DNA of 64,000 bases from Pilibacter termitis (GCF_900167335.1 NZ_FUXI01000012.1:1-64000); one strand, 5' to 3'; positions 35,463 through 44,754 are shown, counted from the first letter of the stretch. Program-made: numbers and translations. The notes: generated by a model not told the origin, from the sequence alone.

Positions 35463-35915
35463 TCAATTTTTTTTATTTTCCTCTACACATTTTTCGCATT
35501 TACCAAAGATTTCCACTTGATGCCCCTCTACTTTCACTGCTCCTAGGGATTGAACCATTTCCTCAATCGGACAAAAATCAATTTCTTGTATTTCGCCACA
35601 GCCTGTGCAAATAAAATGGTGATGATGATGTGGCACAACTACACCAAGCTCACAATTAATTCGATAATGACGTTTCCCTTTAAAATCTACTCGCTCAAGC
35701 ACGCCAAGTTCTTCCCCCTCTTGGAGATTGCGGTAAATCGTATCAAGACTAATATTTGGAAAAGTTTTCTTCATCATTTGATGTACTTCTTTTGCAGAAA
35801 CATAATGATTTTCCTGATTTAAACATTTCAACAATTCCTCCCGTTTTTTAGTGTATTTTAAACCAGAGGATTTGATATTTTCTAGTGCTATATTTACTTT
35901 ATTGATTTCAGTCAT
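35463..35915 (-). CDS. Fur-family metal-dependent regulator (Fur/Zur/PerR group)
   Basis: About 150 residues: winged helix (SGLKYTKKREELLKCLNQENHYVSAKEVHQMM ... SLDTIYRNLQ) and a metal-binding dimer domain with HHHHHFICTGCGEIQEIDFCP and the C-terminal GKCEKC, which form the structural zinc site. The five-histidine run and the lack of clear PerR-type regulatory residues fit Fur or Zur, but the metal cannot be assigned. The ATG at 35913-35915 is preferred; GTG at 35924 is open. It is divergent from the PPDK-regulator gene, with a palindrome in the shared promoter region that could be its own operator. Confidence 0.88.
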   Translation of the reverse strand: MTEINKVNIALENIKSSGLKYTKKREELLKCLNQENHYVSAKEVHQMMKKTFPNISLDTIYRNLQEGEELGVLERVDFKGKRHYRINCELGVVVPHHHHHFICTGCGEIQEIDFCPIEEMVQSLGAVKVEGHQVEIFGKCEKCVEENKKN

Positions 35916-35959
35916 CTTCCTCACCTACTAATTTTTTCTTCACAAAATTTATAAAAGAA

Positions 35960-35974
35960 TATGATATAATCATA
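35960..35974 (+). promoter_or_regulatory. Extended -10 promoter overlapping a palindrome, between fur-type gene and PPDK regulator
   Basis: TGATATAAT at 35962-35970 is an extended -10 for the plus-strand gene at 36016. The same bases lie within the palindrome TATGAT-ATA-ATCATA (35960-35974). A Fur-family protein binding here would cover the promoter; this is a reading of position and symmetry only. Confidence 0.5.
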
Positions 35975-36015
35975 CTATATTTTGGAGAAAATAAAAAATA
36001 GATTGGAGCAAAAAT

Positions 36016-36843
36016 ATGTCAGAGAACAGCTTAACGAATATTTATGTGATTTCAGACTCGGCGGGGGATACTGCGATTAAATTAGCACACGCAACAATGT
36101 CGCAATTTCCTGACAACAATTTTCGAGTGTTTCGCAAAAACTTCATTCAAAAACTAGATGCACTGGAAACTGTTTTGACAAACGCAAAAAAGCGAGACGC
36201 AATTATTATTTTCACGATGATTGACAAAGAATTAAATCGTTTTGTTCACAGTTTTTGTGAAACAAACTCTCTTTTCCATTTTGATTTGATGTCGCCTGTC
36301 GTAGAAGAAATGGAGCGTCGAACGAATACCGCAGCCAAACGTGAAATCGGGGCTCAACATCATTTGAACGAAAATTATTTCAAACGAATCAAAGCAATTG
36401 AATTTGCTGCTAAATATGATGACGGTCGTGACCCGAAAGGATTTTTAAAAGCAGACGTGGTCATTCTCGGTGTTTCTCGTACTTCTAAAACACCTTTGTC
36501 ATTTCTTTTGGCACAAAAAAATCTCAAAGTGGCAAACTTGCCAATTGTACCACAAGCAACAATTCCAGACGAGATTTGGAAAGTTGACCCGAAAAAAATT
36601 ATTGGTTTGACCAATGATCCAGAAGTGCTGAATAAATTCCGTGTGGAGAGAATGCGTTCGTATGGTTTAGATGACGATACTCTTTATTCAAATATGGACA
36701 ATATTTTGCAAGAACTTGAGTTTGCCGACGAGTTGTATAAAAAAATCGGCTGTCCTGTAATCAATGTAGCCCAGCGTTCTATCGAAGAAACGGCTGCGAT
36801 TATTTTGGAAAAATTAGGCGTTGAGGACAAGACTTTTCAGTAA
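36016..36843 (+). CDS. Pyruvate phosphate dikinase / PEP synthase regulatory protein (DUF299, YqfL type)
   Basis: A 275-residue bifunctional serine/threonine kinase-phosphorylase. It opens with NIYVISDSAGDTAIKLAHATMSQFP, carries the P-loop-like GVSRTSKTPLSFLLA (about 152-166) and the conserved IGLTNDPEVLNKFRVERM. In other bacteria it switches pyruvate phosphate dikinase off and on by ADP-dependent phosphorylation and phosphate-dependent dephosphorylation. No dikinase gene is in the window. TTGGAG precedes the ATG. It is read divergently from the Fur-type gene. Confidence 0.93.
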   Translation: MSENSLTNIYVISDSAGDTAIKLAHATMSQFPDNNFRVFRKNFIQKLDALETVLTNAKKRDAIIIFTMIDKELNRFVHSFCETNSLFHFDLMSPVVEEMERRTNTAAKREIGAQHHLNENYFKRIKAIEFAAKYDDGRDPKGFLKADVVILGVSRTSKTPLSFLLAQKNLKVANLPIVPQATIPDEIWKVDPKKIIGLTNDPEVLNKFRVERMRSYGLDDDTLYSNMDNILQELEFADELYKKIGCPVINVAQRSIEETAAIILEKLGVEDKTFQ

Positions 36844-36853
36844 AAAATCTTCA

Positions 36854-36900
36854 GGGTACCTCTAAAAAAACGCAAAAACTTCAATGTTTTTGCGTTTTTT
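36854..36900. terminator. Terminator carrying a family M end
   Basis: Stem AAAACGCAAAAAC with GTTTTTGCGTTTT, T runs on both strands; it serves the PPDK-regulator gene and the convergent pepA. A single family M terminus (GGGTACCTCTAAAAA, from 36854) runs directly into its left arm, ten bases past the stop codon. Confidence 0.8.
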
Positions 36901-36904
36901 CATT

Positions 36905-37981
36905 TTATCCATAAATCAGTGTTTGAACCGTAGATTTATCCAAACTTCTTAATACTTGTAAAAGTAATTCTTGTGCTGCCTCAAAGTCAGCTATTGCAAA
37001 CATTGTTTCATGTGAATGAATGTATCTTGCAGGTACACCAATTACAGCACTTGGAATCCCATTTCCTTTAAGATGTGCAGCTCCAGCATCTGTCCCACCT
37101 TTTGAAACGTAGTATTGCACTGGAATGTTGTGCGTTTGAGCAGTATCCAATAAAAACTCACGCATACGTTTGAGCATAATATGTCCTGGGTCAAAAATAC
37201 GCATAAGCGTTCCTTGACCAAGTCGTCCTTGTGCAAGCGGGTCTTTGTCTGTATCATTTGCCGGACTGGCATCCACTGCAAAGAATAAATCTGGTGCAAA
37301 TTTAGTTGTTGAAACTTGAGCACCACGAAGTCCTACTTCTTCTTGCACGTTCGCTCCTGCGATTAATGTGTGATTTAATTGTTCATTCTTTAACGTTTCC
37401 AATGCCTCAAGTACCATTGTCACACCGTAACGATTATCCCATGCTTTTGAGATGATATTTTTCTTGTTAGCTGTGTAAATCGTCTCCGTTTGTGGCACGA
37501 TATAATCTCCCATGCGTACACCGAAACTTTCAGCCTCTTCTTTTGAATAAAATCCTGCGTCAAACAAAACATCTTCGATTTTTAGTGCTTGCTGACCATT
37601 CGTTCCACGAAGTAAGTGCGGTGGAACACTTCCAGAAACAACAGGAATTTTTTCTCCCGTCCGTGTAATAAGAGTAAAGCGTTGAGCACTGACAACATAA
37701 GGATTCCAACCGCCTAAAGCGACCACATGAAACATTCCGTTTTCTTCGATTCGTGAAACCATAAATCCAACTTCGTCCATATGTGCAGCTACCATTACAC
37801 GTGGGGCATCACTCTCTTTATGCTCACGAATACCAAAGATTCCACCTAATCCGTCTAATTCCACACGGTCAACAAGAGGCGTTAATTCTTTACGTAAATA
37901 TTCTCGCACTTCATCTTCACAACCTGACGGTGCTTGTAATTCTGTCAAAGTTTTTATCCGTTGAAATAATCTTTCTTCCAT
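36905..37981 (-). CDS. pepA: M42-family glutamyl aminopeptidase
   Basis: A 358-residue metallo-aminopeptidase with metal ligands in VAAHMDEVGFMV, the ISKAWDNRYGV aspartate, the catalytic QEEVGLRGA glutamates, AVDASPANDTD and a histidine in HSHETM. Family M42 proteins form 12-subunit hollow tetrahedra that trim acidic residues from peptides. It corresponds to B. subtilis YtoP, and the two genes on the other side of the divergent gap correspond to YtzB and YtpP, so the neighbourhood is conserved even though this gene is read the opposite way. ATG with AAGGAG upstream. Confidence 0.93.
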   Translation of the reverse strand: MEERLFQRIKTLTELQAPSGCEDEVREYLRKELTPLVDRVELDGLGGIFGIREHKESDAPRVMVAAHMDEVGFMVSRIEENGMFHVVALGGWNPYVVSAQRFTLITRTGEKIPVVSGSVPPHLLRGTNGQQALKIEDVLFDAGFYSKEEAESFGVRMGDYIVPQTETIYTANKKNIISKAWDNRYGVTMVLEALETLKNEQLNHTLIAGANVQEEVGLRGAQVSTTKFAPDLFFAVDASPANDTDKDPLAQGRLGQGTLMRIFDPGHIMLKRMREFLLDTAQTHNIPVQYYVSKGGTDAGAAHLKGNGIPSAVIGVPARYIHSHETMFAIADFEAAQELLLQVLRSLDKSTVQTLIYG

Positions 37982-38068
37982 TTCTATAATTCTCCTTATT
38001 CGATTTCACTTCGAGAAATTCGTTACTCAAAGTCTTTCAATTCGCTCGATGTTATTGATTCCTAAGAC

Positions 38069-38097
38069 ATTATACTAAATTCCTTTTGTTTTGTCGC
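38069..38097 (-). promoter_or_regulatory. Probable pepA promoter
   Basis: GCGACA (38092-38097), 17 bases, TATAAT (38069-38074) on the minus strand, about 90 bases from the start codon. Confidence 0.6.
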
Positions 38098-38195
38098 TTG
38101 CTTGCTACTTGATACTCGATACTTCTTTGAGGTAATGCAATGAAATTATGGTAAAATAATAATATACAATATAAAAAAAGCGAGGTGCATAGAAC

Positions 38196-38543
38196 ATGAC
38201 TGAAAATGAAAAACGTTCGTTAGGCTTTGGGTTGGGATGTGGAATTGTGCTAGGTGCAGGGATTAGTTTTGGAATTTACTCGCTTGTTGCCAATAGAAAG
38301 CTCTCCAGTAAAGCAATTCTTCGCAAAGTGCGGCGACATTTTGCAAAAGAAGGCGAAATTCGAGGAAGTTTTATTCATCAGGAAATTGAGCACTTTCCTC
38401 AAATGGATGTAAGTATTCCTGTTTATCGAGGCGGAATTGTTCGGTTAGAAAACGAAATGCTTGTCAGCTATGAATTTCTTGCAGATAGTAAAACTGGTGT
38501 GCTAGTTGATTTCCAACAAATCGGGATTGAAGAAAATGACTAA
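38196..38543 (+). CDS. Small membrane-anchored protein, YtzB-like
   Basis: 115 residues: an N-terminal glycine-rich membrane helix (LGFGLGCGIVLGAGISFGIYSLV), a basic stretch (RKVRRHFAK) and a small soluble domain (IPVYRGGIVRLENEMLVSYEFLADSKTGVLVDFQ) that looks like a short PepSY-type beta fold. The position between pepA and a YtpP-like thioredoxin matches B. subtilis ytzB. Function unknown. GAGGTG lies before the ATG, and an extended -10 (TGGTAAAAT, ending 38157) upstream is a likely promoter for this gene and the two after it. Confidence 0.7.
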   Translation: MTENEKRSLGFGLGCGIVLGAGISFGIYSLVANRKLSSKAILRKVRRHFAKEGEIRGSFIHQEIEHFPQMDVSIPVYRGGIVRLENEMLVSYEFLADSKTGVLVDFQQIGIEEND

Positions 38544-38559
38544 ATGAAGGAGACGGAAT

Positions 38560-38874
38560 ATGATTTACCCAAATTCTTATGAAGAAATTGCAGGATATAT
38601 TGAAAAGGGAGAGACGGTATTCTTCTTCACGGCAGATTGGTGTGGTGATTGCCGTTTTATCAAACCTGCTATGCCTGAAATCGAAGAAAATTTCCCAGAA
38701 TATAATTTTGTCGAAATTGACCGTGATAAATTTATGGATTTAGCGATAAAATGGGATATTTTTGGTATTCCAAGTTTTGTAGTGACAACTAATGGTCATG
38801 AATTGGGCAGATTGGTTAACAAAAACAGAAAAACAAAAGAGGAAATCACAACGTTTTTAAATAGCTTGAAGTAG
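38560..38874 (+). CDS. Thioredoxin-family protein (YtpP-like)
   Basis: 104 residues with a thioredoxin fold: FFFTADWCGDCRFIKPAMPEIE carries the active site WCGDC, and the cis-proline is in FGIPSFVVT. The CGDC centre differs from the CGPC of housekeeping thioredoxin and is the pattern of YtpP-type proteins, reported to act in bacillithiol or low-molecular-weight thiol redox in some firmicutes. It follows the YtzB-like gene by 16 bases and precedes a universal stress protein gene, so the three are probably co-transcribed. Confidence 0.88.
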   Translation: MIYPNSYEEIAGYIEKGETVFFFTADWCGDCRFIKPAMPEIEENFPEYNFVEIDRDKFMDLAIKWDIFGIPSFVVTTNGHELGRLVNKNRKTKEEITTFLNSLK

Positions 38875-38907
38875 ACGTTTGCCTACTTGTTTCAAGGAGG
38901 GATTCTC

Positions 38908-39363
38908 ATGGAACAAAGATATAACACGATTTTAGTCGGGCTTGACGGTAGTCCTCAAGCCAACCACGCATTTGAATGTGCGGTAGAAGTGGCACGTAGA
39001 AACGATGCTCGTCTCATAGCTGTTTCCATTATACAACACCAAATGTACGATTTGCTTGGTTATGGAAATATTAGCCATAATGCTCTAACACATGAGGCAA
39101 AGGAATTTACGGAATTGCTTGAAGAAGTAAAAGTTTGGGCGAAAAGTATTGATTTTCCAAACGTTGAGACTGAAGTCATTTACGGCAATCCGAAAGAGCT
39201 TCTTGCACACACATTGCCAAAAAAATATGGTGTGGACTTAATCATGGTAGGACAAAGTGGTTTGAACACGATTGAGCGTTTCATGGTGGGAAGTGTGAGC
39301 GATTTTGTCATTCGCAATGCTCCTTGTGATGTTTTGGTGGTAGCCGAGGAAGTTGTAAAATAG
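38908..39363 (+). CDS. Universal stress protein (UspA family)
   Basis: About 151 residues: NTILVGLDGSPQANHAFECAVEVARR at the start and the ATP-binding signature MVGQSGLNTIERFMVGSVSDFVIRNAPCDVLVV (G-2x-G-9x-G-S type) at the end, which marks the nucleotide-binding subgroup. Role in stress survival is general; no specific partner is shown. The start is the ATG at 38908-38910, with AAGGAGG upstream. A clear terminator follows. Confidence 0.9.
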   Translation: MEQRYNTILVGLDGSPQANHAFECAVEVARRNDARLIAVSIIQHQMYDLLGYGNISHNALTHEAKEFTELLEEVKVWAKSIDFPNVETEVIYGNPKELLAHTLPKKYGVDLIMVGQSGLNTIERFMVGSVSDFVIRNAPCDVLVVAEEVVK

Positions 39364-39368
39364 CACTC

Positions 39369-39405
39369 AAAAAAAGCTAGACAACTAAAAATTCTAGCTT
39401 TTTTT
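39369..39405 (+). terminator. Terminator of the universal stress protein gene
   Basis: AAAAAGCTAG pairs with CTAGCTTTTT; seven T residues follow. Confidence 0.88.
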
Positions 39406-39490
39406 GTTCTCAAAACCTTTAGGGCAGCTTACTTTTGCTTAGTATTTCTTGCAATCCGTCACACTAAAACTCTTCCAACAGGCAAAACAA

Positions 39491-39955
39491 CTACAAGTTT
39501 GTTACAACAAATAACCACCAAATCAGTCGAACAATCGTCAAAAGCACGCATAGAACACCCGCTCCAAGTATAACTTTTTTTAGAAACATCGACTCTATTC
39601 TTCGATTAAGATAGATACTTAAAAATGGAATGAATAGAACAAATGGTGTAATAGATATACATATAACAATCAAGACCACTAAAAAAATAGTCTTTTTCTT
39701 GTTTTTTTCAGCTAACGTACACGCTTTCATTTCTTCTGTATGCTCAGTTCCCTCTTGTTCTTGAAACAATTCATCTACGGAAACGCCTAGCTCTTTTGCC
39801 AGCATATGAATATTTTCTATATCAGGTAAATTTTTATTCGTCTCCCACCTCGAAATTGTCTGTCGTGAGACTGCAAGCTGTCGTGCCAATTCCGTTTGCG
39901 ATACCCCTTGCCTTTCCCTTGCTTGTTTTAACTTTTCACCCAAAGTCCCTTCCAT
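39491..39955 (-). CDS. Membrane-attached XRE-family regulator
   Basis: 154 residues: an N-terminal Cro/C1 helix-turn-helix (LKQARERQGVSQTELARQLAVSRQTISRWETNKNLPD) followed by a linker and two C-terminal membrane helices (FLVVLIVICISITPFVLFIPFLSIY; VILGAGVLCVLLTIVRLIWWLF). Such DNA-binding membrane proteins may sense envelope or membrane state. The upstream gap to mnmA is rich in TTTCACA/TGTGAAA half sites, which are candidate binding sites. No partner gene is adjacent, and its targets are unknown. Confidence 0.82.
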   Translation of the reverse strand: MEGTLGEKLKQARERQGVSQTELARQLAVSRQTISRWETNKNLPDIENIHMLAKELGVSVDELFQEQEGTEHTEEMKACTLAEKNKKKTIFLVVLIVICISITPFVLFIPFLSIYLNRRIESMFLKKVILGAGVLCVLLTIVRLIWWLFVVTNL

Positions 39956-39966
39956 AAATTTCTCTC

Positions 39967-40120
39967 ACTTTCACATTTGATTGGATCAATTTGTGAAAAC
40001 GAAAACTTTCCCCTTTTTTATTATATTTCATTTCACAAACTCAAACCCTTAGTAAAATTTTATCTTTATCAAATTAAAAGTTCAAGCGGGAATAGCGTAT
40101 GATGTGAAAAAGTTTCACAA
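39967..40120. promoter_or_regulatory. Cluster of TTTCACA/TGTGAAA palindromes upstream of the membrane XRE gene
   Basis: An imperfect palindrome with TTTCACA and TGTGAAA ends lies near 39969-39998, a half site near 40031, and a 17-base palindrome TGTGAAA-AAG-TTTCACA near 40103-40119. The 405-base gap holds no gene. The spacing and symmetry suggest operators, for the XRE protein or another regulator. Confidence 0.45.
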
Positions 40121-40292
40121 GAAGAAATGGATAAACTCTTCTCAAAATTTGAATCAATTTTTCCTTAGCCTTATGTTTTAGGGATTTATACAAAATTCAA
40201 ATAACTTTTAGCGATATATAATAACTCAAATTGCATAGTGTTGGTTGTGAAACAATATAGCGAAACTTATAAAAAATTTAAACTATCATGCT

Positions 40293-40327
40293 AAAAAACT
40301 CATGCATTTGAGATTCATGAGTTTTTT
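40293..40327. terminator. Terminator of mnmA
   Basis: AAAAAACTCATG pairs with CATGAGTTTTTT across 11 bases. It lies just downstream of the mnmA stop codon. Confidence 0.88.
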
Positions 40328-40360
40328 AGCAAACTTTTTGACATTTTATATCGTTAGTTT

Positions 40361-41958
<1,598 letters not shown>

Positions 41959-42069
41959 TTTAACCTCCTATTTTAATTTTCTTTTAGTTTGTCTTTTTTC
42001 GTCTCGATTTTTCCGAGGGCGACCGATTTTTTATTAGCATTTCGCTTTTTCCTTTCTTTCTCAAACGCA

Positions 42070-42107
42070 AAAAAAGCCAACTCTCAAAATAAAATGAAAG
42101 TTGGCTC
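42070..42107 (-). terminator. Minus-strand terminator between toxin locus and adhesin remnant
   Basis: AGCCAACTCTC (42075-42085) pairs with GAAAGTTGGCT (42096-42106), one mismatch, and a U run follows on the minus strand. Confidence 0.7.
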
Positions 42108-42130
42108 TTGCCTTGTTTATGATTTTTTAG

Positions 42131-42158
42131 TTGACTTCTTCTGGTTTTGATATATAAT
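42131..42158 (+). promoter_or_regulatory. Promoter of the antisense RNA
   Basis: TTGACT (42131-42136), 16 bases, TATAAT (42153-42158): one of the best consensus promoters in the window, with no protein gene downstream. Confidence 0.75.
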
Positions 42159-42164
42159 AAAAAT

Positions 42165-42250
42165 AGAAAGAACGACCGAGTAAAAGTCGGTGGCTCGTAT
42201 AATACAGTAAAAAAAACCGTCTAACTTGCCAAAGTCGTGGACGGTTTTTT
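42165..42250 (+). ncRNA. Predicted antitoxin antisense RNA (type I system)
   Basis: The strong promoter at 42131-42158 would start an RNA of about 85 bases that ends at the hairpin 42209-42250. It contains a small hairpin (ACCGA/TCGGT) and no ORF. It is convergent with the toxin mRNA, and its last 40 bases are the exact complement of the toxin mRNA's 3' end, the usual layout of par/Fst and TxpA/RatA-type systems. Its 5' end (AGAAAGAACGA ... GTCGGTGGCT) closely resembles the toxin mRNA's own 5' end, so those parts are similar rather than complementary. Confidence 0.65.
42209..42250. terminator. Shared two-way terminator of toxin mRNA and antisense RNA
   Basis: AAAAAACCGTC and GACGGTTTTTT form the stem; T runs on both strands. 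Confidence 0.88.
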
Positions 42251-42251
42251 A

Positions 42252-42356
42252 CTATTTGTAGTTATCCTTTTTTACAAGGACAACTACAAGTGATAGCAAC
42301 GCAACAACAAATGCACCAAAAGCAAGCATTAGTTGTAGCGTTTCATACACTGTCAT
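42252..42356 (-). CDS. Small hydrophobic toxin, holin-like toxin family (type I toxin-antitoxin)
   Basis: A 34-residue peptide, MTVYETLQLMLAFGAFVVALL followed by SLVVVLVKKDNYK: a short polar start, one membrane helix and a lysine-ended tail. This is the pattern of the small putative holin-like toxins widespread in Lactobacillales and related to the TxpA/BsrG type. AAAGGA lies 12 bases before the ATG at 42354-42356. An in-frame ATG 17 codons upstream (42405-42407), with its own AAGGA, gives an alternative 51-residue form. The stop codon abuts the shared terminator. Such peptides depolarise membranes when over-produced; the antisense RNA at 42165-42250 would hold it in check. Confidence 0.78.
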   Translation of the reverse strand: MTVYETLQLMLAFGAFVVALLSLVVVLVKKDNYK

Positions 42357-42472
42357 AGTATGAGCTTTTCCTTTCTGTAAGTTCTGAGTGTTAGAGATTT
42401 CTCCCATAGGCACCACATCCTTTCAGATTGTACTAAGCCACCGCCGATTAAACTTTCGTTCTTCTGCTAATC

Positions 42473-42501
42473 ATTTTAATGTAAAACTATTGATAAAACA
42501 A
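42473..42501 (-). promoter_or_regulatory. Promoter of the toxin mRNA
   Basis: TTGTTT (42496-42501), 17 bases, TAAAAT (42473-42478) on the minus strand. The predicted leader is about 110 bases before the short start codon. Confidence 0.65.
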
Positions 42502-42557
42502 GCATTATTTTTAATAAAAATCAAATTTTTCTTCTTATATGAGATTCATTTAGATAC

Positions 42558-42590
42558 ACAAAGAGGCTAGTTTTGTCCCAGCCTCTTTGT
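42558..42590. terminator. Hairpin behind the MFS transporter gene
   Basis: ACAAAGAGGCT pairs perfectly with AGCCTCTTTGT. The GAGGCTGGGACAAAA sequence is a common firmicute intergenic hairpin. There is no U run, so it may act by stabilising the mRNA end. Confidence 0.55.
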
Positions 42591-42657
42591 CGTTAGGTTG
42601 CCCTCATCTACAAATATATCATCGCATGAATTCATTCTTGTGCCAAAAAAATTTACC

Positions 42658-43863
42658 CTATATTTTATTACTAATCCTACGAATTACCATTGCACTTAGC
42701 ACTCCTAAAATTGCAAAATAGCAAAAGACTGGGAAATATCCACCATTTGAGGCTTGGACTAAAATACCGATGAGGCTAGGGGAGACGACACCGCCTAATA
42801 TGCCACCTGTTGCTACTAACGCATAGCTTGGGGCAAATACTTCTTGAGCAAATCGTTTGAGTGGTAGGCTCATCAACGTCACAAAAGTGGTAGAACAAAA
42901 CAAATCACCTAATCCAAGACACATTGTCAAAAGCGAAGTTGTTGGCATAAAATACGCAAGGAGTAAGAAAATGGCGGACAAACTTGCACAAATACTGATG
43001 ACATTTTTTTCGTTTCCTGCAAATTTTTTCCCTACAATAAAACTACCTAAAATTGCACCAAGTAAGAAGAAAAATCCTACAATAGATGTAATACTACCTG
43101 CTTGAGTTAAGCTCATCCCTTTTGCTCCTGTCAAAAAACTAGGAATCCAGTTAACTGCTCCGTACATTAGTGAATTTAGGAAAAACGCTCCAAAAAATAA
43201 CACCCACGCAACAGGATTCTTCGCCACTTGAAAAAGAGATTCCTTGGTAATTTTTTCTTCTTTGACTTCTTCTTTCGTTTGTCGTGGAATGACAAAAAAT
43301 AAAATCACGCCAATAACAATCGCCAATACGGCAAGTAAAAGATACGTTACACTCCACCCTAAGTTTACAACTGCTGGCGTAACAATTTTAGGGCCTAGTA
43401 CACTTGCAATACCTGATGAAGAAAGTAAAATTCCTTGTGCAAAAGTTTGTCGTTTCTCGTCAATTTGCTTTTGTACCTCCCTAGCTGCACTTGCTGCATA
43501 ACCAGAATGTGCAATTGCTCCTGCTAGAAAACGAATGAGGATAAAGTACAAAACACTTGTACCAAAACTAAGCAAACTTGCAAAAATCGCAATACCAAAA
43601 AGTGAAAAACAAACAATTCTTTTGGAACCTAATTTCAAGTTCAAAAAACCCATTGGTACTTGCATAAGTGCATAACCAAAGAAAAAGGCACTCATAATAA
43701 ATCCTTTTTCACTCGCTGAAATCCCGTATTTTTCAGCCATAGGGACAAGGGTGATTCCAATAGACAACTTATCAATGTAAATCATAGTATAACCTAAAAA
43801 CAAGGCTGCGATTAGTGCAACTTGCTTGATAGAAGACGTTTGCTTTTTCTCGTTTATTTTCAT
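42658..43863 (-). CDS. Major facilitator superfamily transporter
   Basis: About 401 residues with 12 predicted membrane helices in two halves, split by a charged loop near residues 200-215 (RQTKEEVKEEKITKES). The first half has YTMIYIDKLSIGITLVPMAEKYGIS and the MFS loop GFLNLKLGSKRIV. The overall look is that of the anion:cation symporter branch (sugar acid or organic anion uptake), but the substrate cannot be read from the sequence. I chose the ATG at 43861-43863 (GGAAG upstream). A single family M terminus (43901) lies upstream, and no enzyme gene is adjacent to suggest a pathway. Confidence 0.85.
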   Translation of the reverse strand: MKINEKKQTSSIKQVALIAALFLGYTMIYIDKLSIGITLVPMAEKYGISASEKGFIMSAFFFGYALMQVPMGFLNLKLGSKRIVCFSLFGIAIFASLLSFGTSVLYFILIRFLAGAIAHSGYAASAAREVQKQIDEKRQTFAQGILLSSSGIASVLGPKIVTPAVVNLGWSVTYLLLAVLAIVIGVILFFVIPRQTKEEVKEEKITKESLFQVAKNPVAWVLFFGAFFLNSLMYGAVNWIPSFLTGAKGMSLTQAGSITSIVGFFFLLGAILGSFIVGKKFAGNEKNVISICASLSAIFLLLAYFMPTTSLLTMCLGLGDLFCSTTFVTLMSLPLKRFAQEVFAPSYALVATGGILGGVVSPSLIGILVQASNGGYFPVFCYFAILGVLSAMVIRRISNKI

Positions 43864-44031
43864 TTGTATTCTTCCGTTCGTTAAAATTCCCACTAAATAA
43901 GGGTACCTTTAAGTATAACGAATTTCTTAAATTTTTCCAGTTTGAGTCACACTCTCATATTGAAACGATTCTATTTTTTCTTCTCGTTTACGTTGATTAT
44001 TAAAAAAATTCCTATATAATTTATTTTATAT

Positions 44032-44111
44032 GGGTACCTCTAAAAATGGTTTTCAAATAGGAGGAAAGTTATGAATAAAAATAAAAAGCCGTTGTCTCTT
44101 TTAGTGGTGCC
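44032..44111. repeat. Degenerate family M element carrying a short ORF
   Basis: GGGTACCTCTAAAAA at 44032 and the complement-type end TTTTAGTGGTGCC ending about 44111 bound an 80-base segment unlike the other copies inside. Its flanks do not match each other. It could be an old element or a chance pair of ends. Confidence 0.4.
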
Positions 44112-44121
44112 TGTTGAATAA
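44071..44121 (+). CDS. Possible 16-codon leader peptide upstream of the NUDIX gene
   Basis: ATG at 44071-44073 has a near-perfect AGGAGG six bases upstream and encodes MNKNKKPLSLLVVPVE before a TAA. The peptide has a basic start and a hydrophobic middle, like very short signalling or leader peptides. It ends 40 bases before the NUDIX gene on the same strand. It is too short for statistics; the ribosome site is the only real support. Confidence 0.35.
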   Translation: MNKNKKPLSLLVVPVE

Positions 44122-44161
44122 ACAGCAATTATCTCTAAATACAAACATTCACGGAGGAAAC

Positions 44162-44737
44162 ATGGAAAAAAATAAAGATTACTATGAAAAAATTGCATCG
44201 CAAGAAGAATTTCTCGAATGGTATCATACGCAAGATGAGCCGAAATATGAGAAACCAAGTGTCACAGTCGATATTGTGATTTTTACACCAGAAAAATCAA
44301 AAATTTTGCTCATCCAAAGAGCTGCAAATCCATTTCGAGATTTTTGGGCATTGCCGGGCGGATTTGTCAATAAGCTAGAGCCTAGTGAAATGGCTGTTTT
44401 GCGTGAAACCAAAGAAGAGACAGGGGTGGAAGTAACGCAAGAAAACATTGCTCAATTTTACACGTTCACCACGCCAAATCGCGACCCTCGTGGCTGGGTC
44501 ATTAGCATTGCCTATTTCGCTGTACTCCCTGATATTCCTACACCGATTGCAGATGATGATGCCAAAGCGGCAAAATGGTTTTCAATCAAAGAAGAGAACG
44601 GGGAGCTTTTAATCGGGGAAAATATGCGTCTTTCCTTGCATGACGGCGAAAATAAAGGCACGAATAAAATGGCATTTGACCATGCAAATGTAATCACAAT
44701 GGCTTGGAAGAAAATGCGTGAAAATCAGCAATTTTAA
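44162..44737 (+). CDS. NUDIX hydrolase
   Basis: 191 residues. The NUDIX box GGFVNKLEPSEMAVLRETKEETGVEV fits Gx5Ex7REUxEExGU. It follows VTVDIVIFTPEKSKILLIQRAANPFRDFWALPG, a pattern seen in ADP-ribose/ADP-sugar pyrophosphatase-like and MutT-like members; a long C-terminal half is typical of the former. The ATG at 44162-44164 has GGAGG upstream and is preferred over an ATG at 44114. The substrate is probably a nucleotide-sugar-type pyrophosphate, but this is inferred from the family. Confidence 0.88.
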   Translation: MEKNKDYYEKIASQEEFLEWYHTQDEPKYEKPSVTVDIVIFTPEKSKILLIQRAANPFRDFWALPGGFVNKLEPSEMAVLRETKEETGVEVTQENIAQFYTFTTPNRDPRGWVISIAYFAVLPDIPTPIADDDAKAAKWFSIKEENGELLIGENMRLSLHDGENKGTNKMAFDHANVITMAWKKMRENQQF

Positions 44738-44754
44738 AAGACATCTCTAAAAAC

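Noticed and set aside
35040-35546. 168-residue plus-strand ORF opposite liaF and the Fur-type gene
   Set aside because: It crosses two well-supported genes on the other strand and the gap between them; its composition is that of an antisense shadow.
38196-38874. Split thioredoxin system as a novel redox operon
   Set aside because: The order pepA, YtzB-like, YtpP-like matches a known Bacillus neighbourhood, so it is ordinary.
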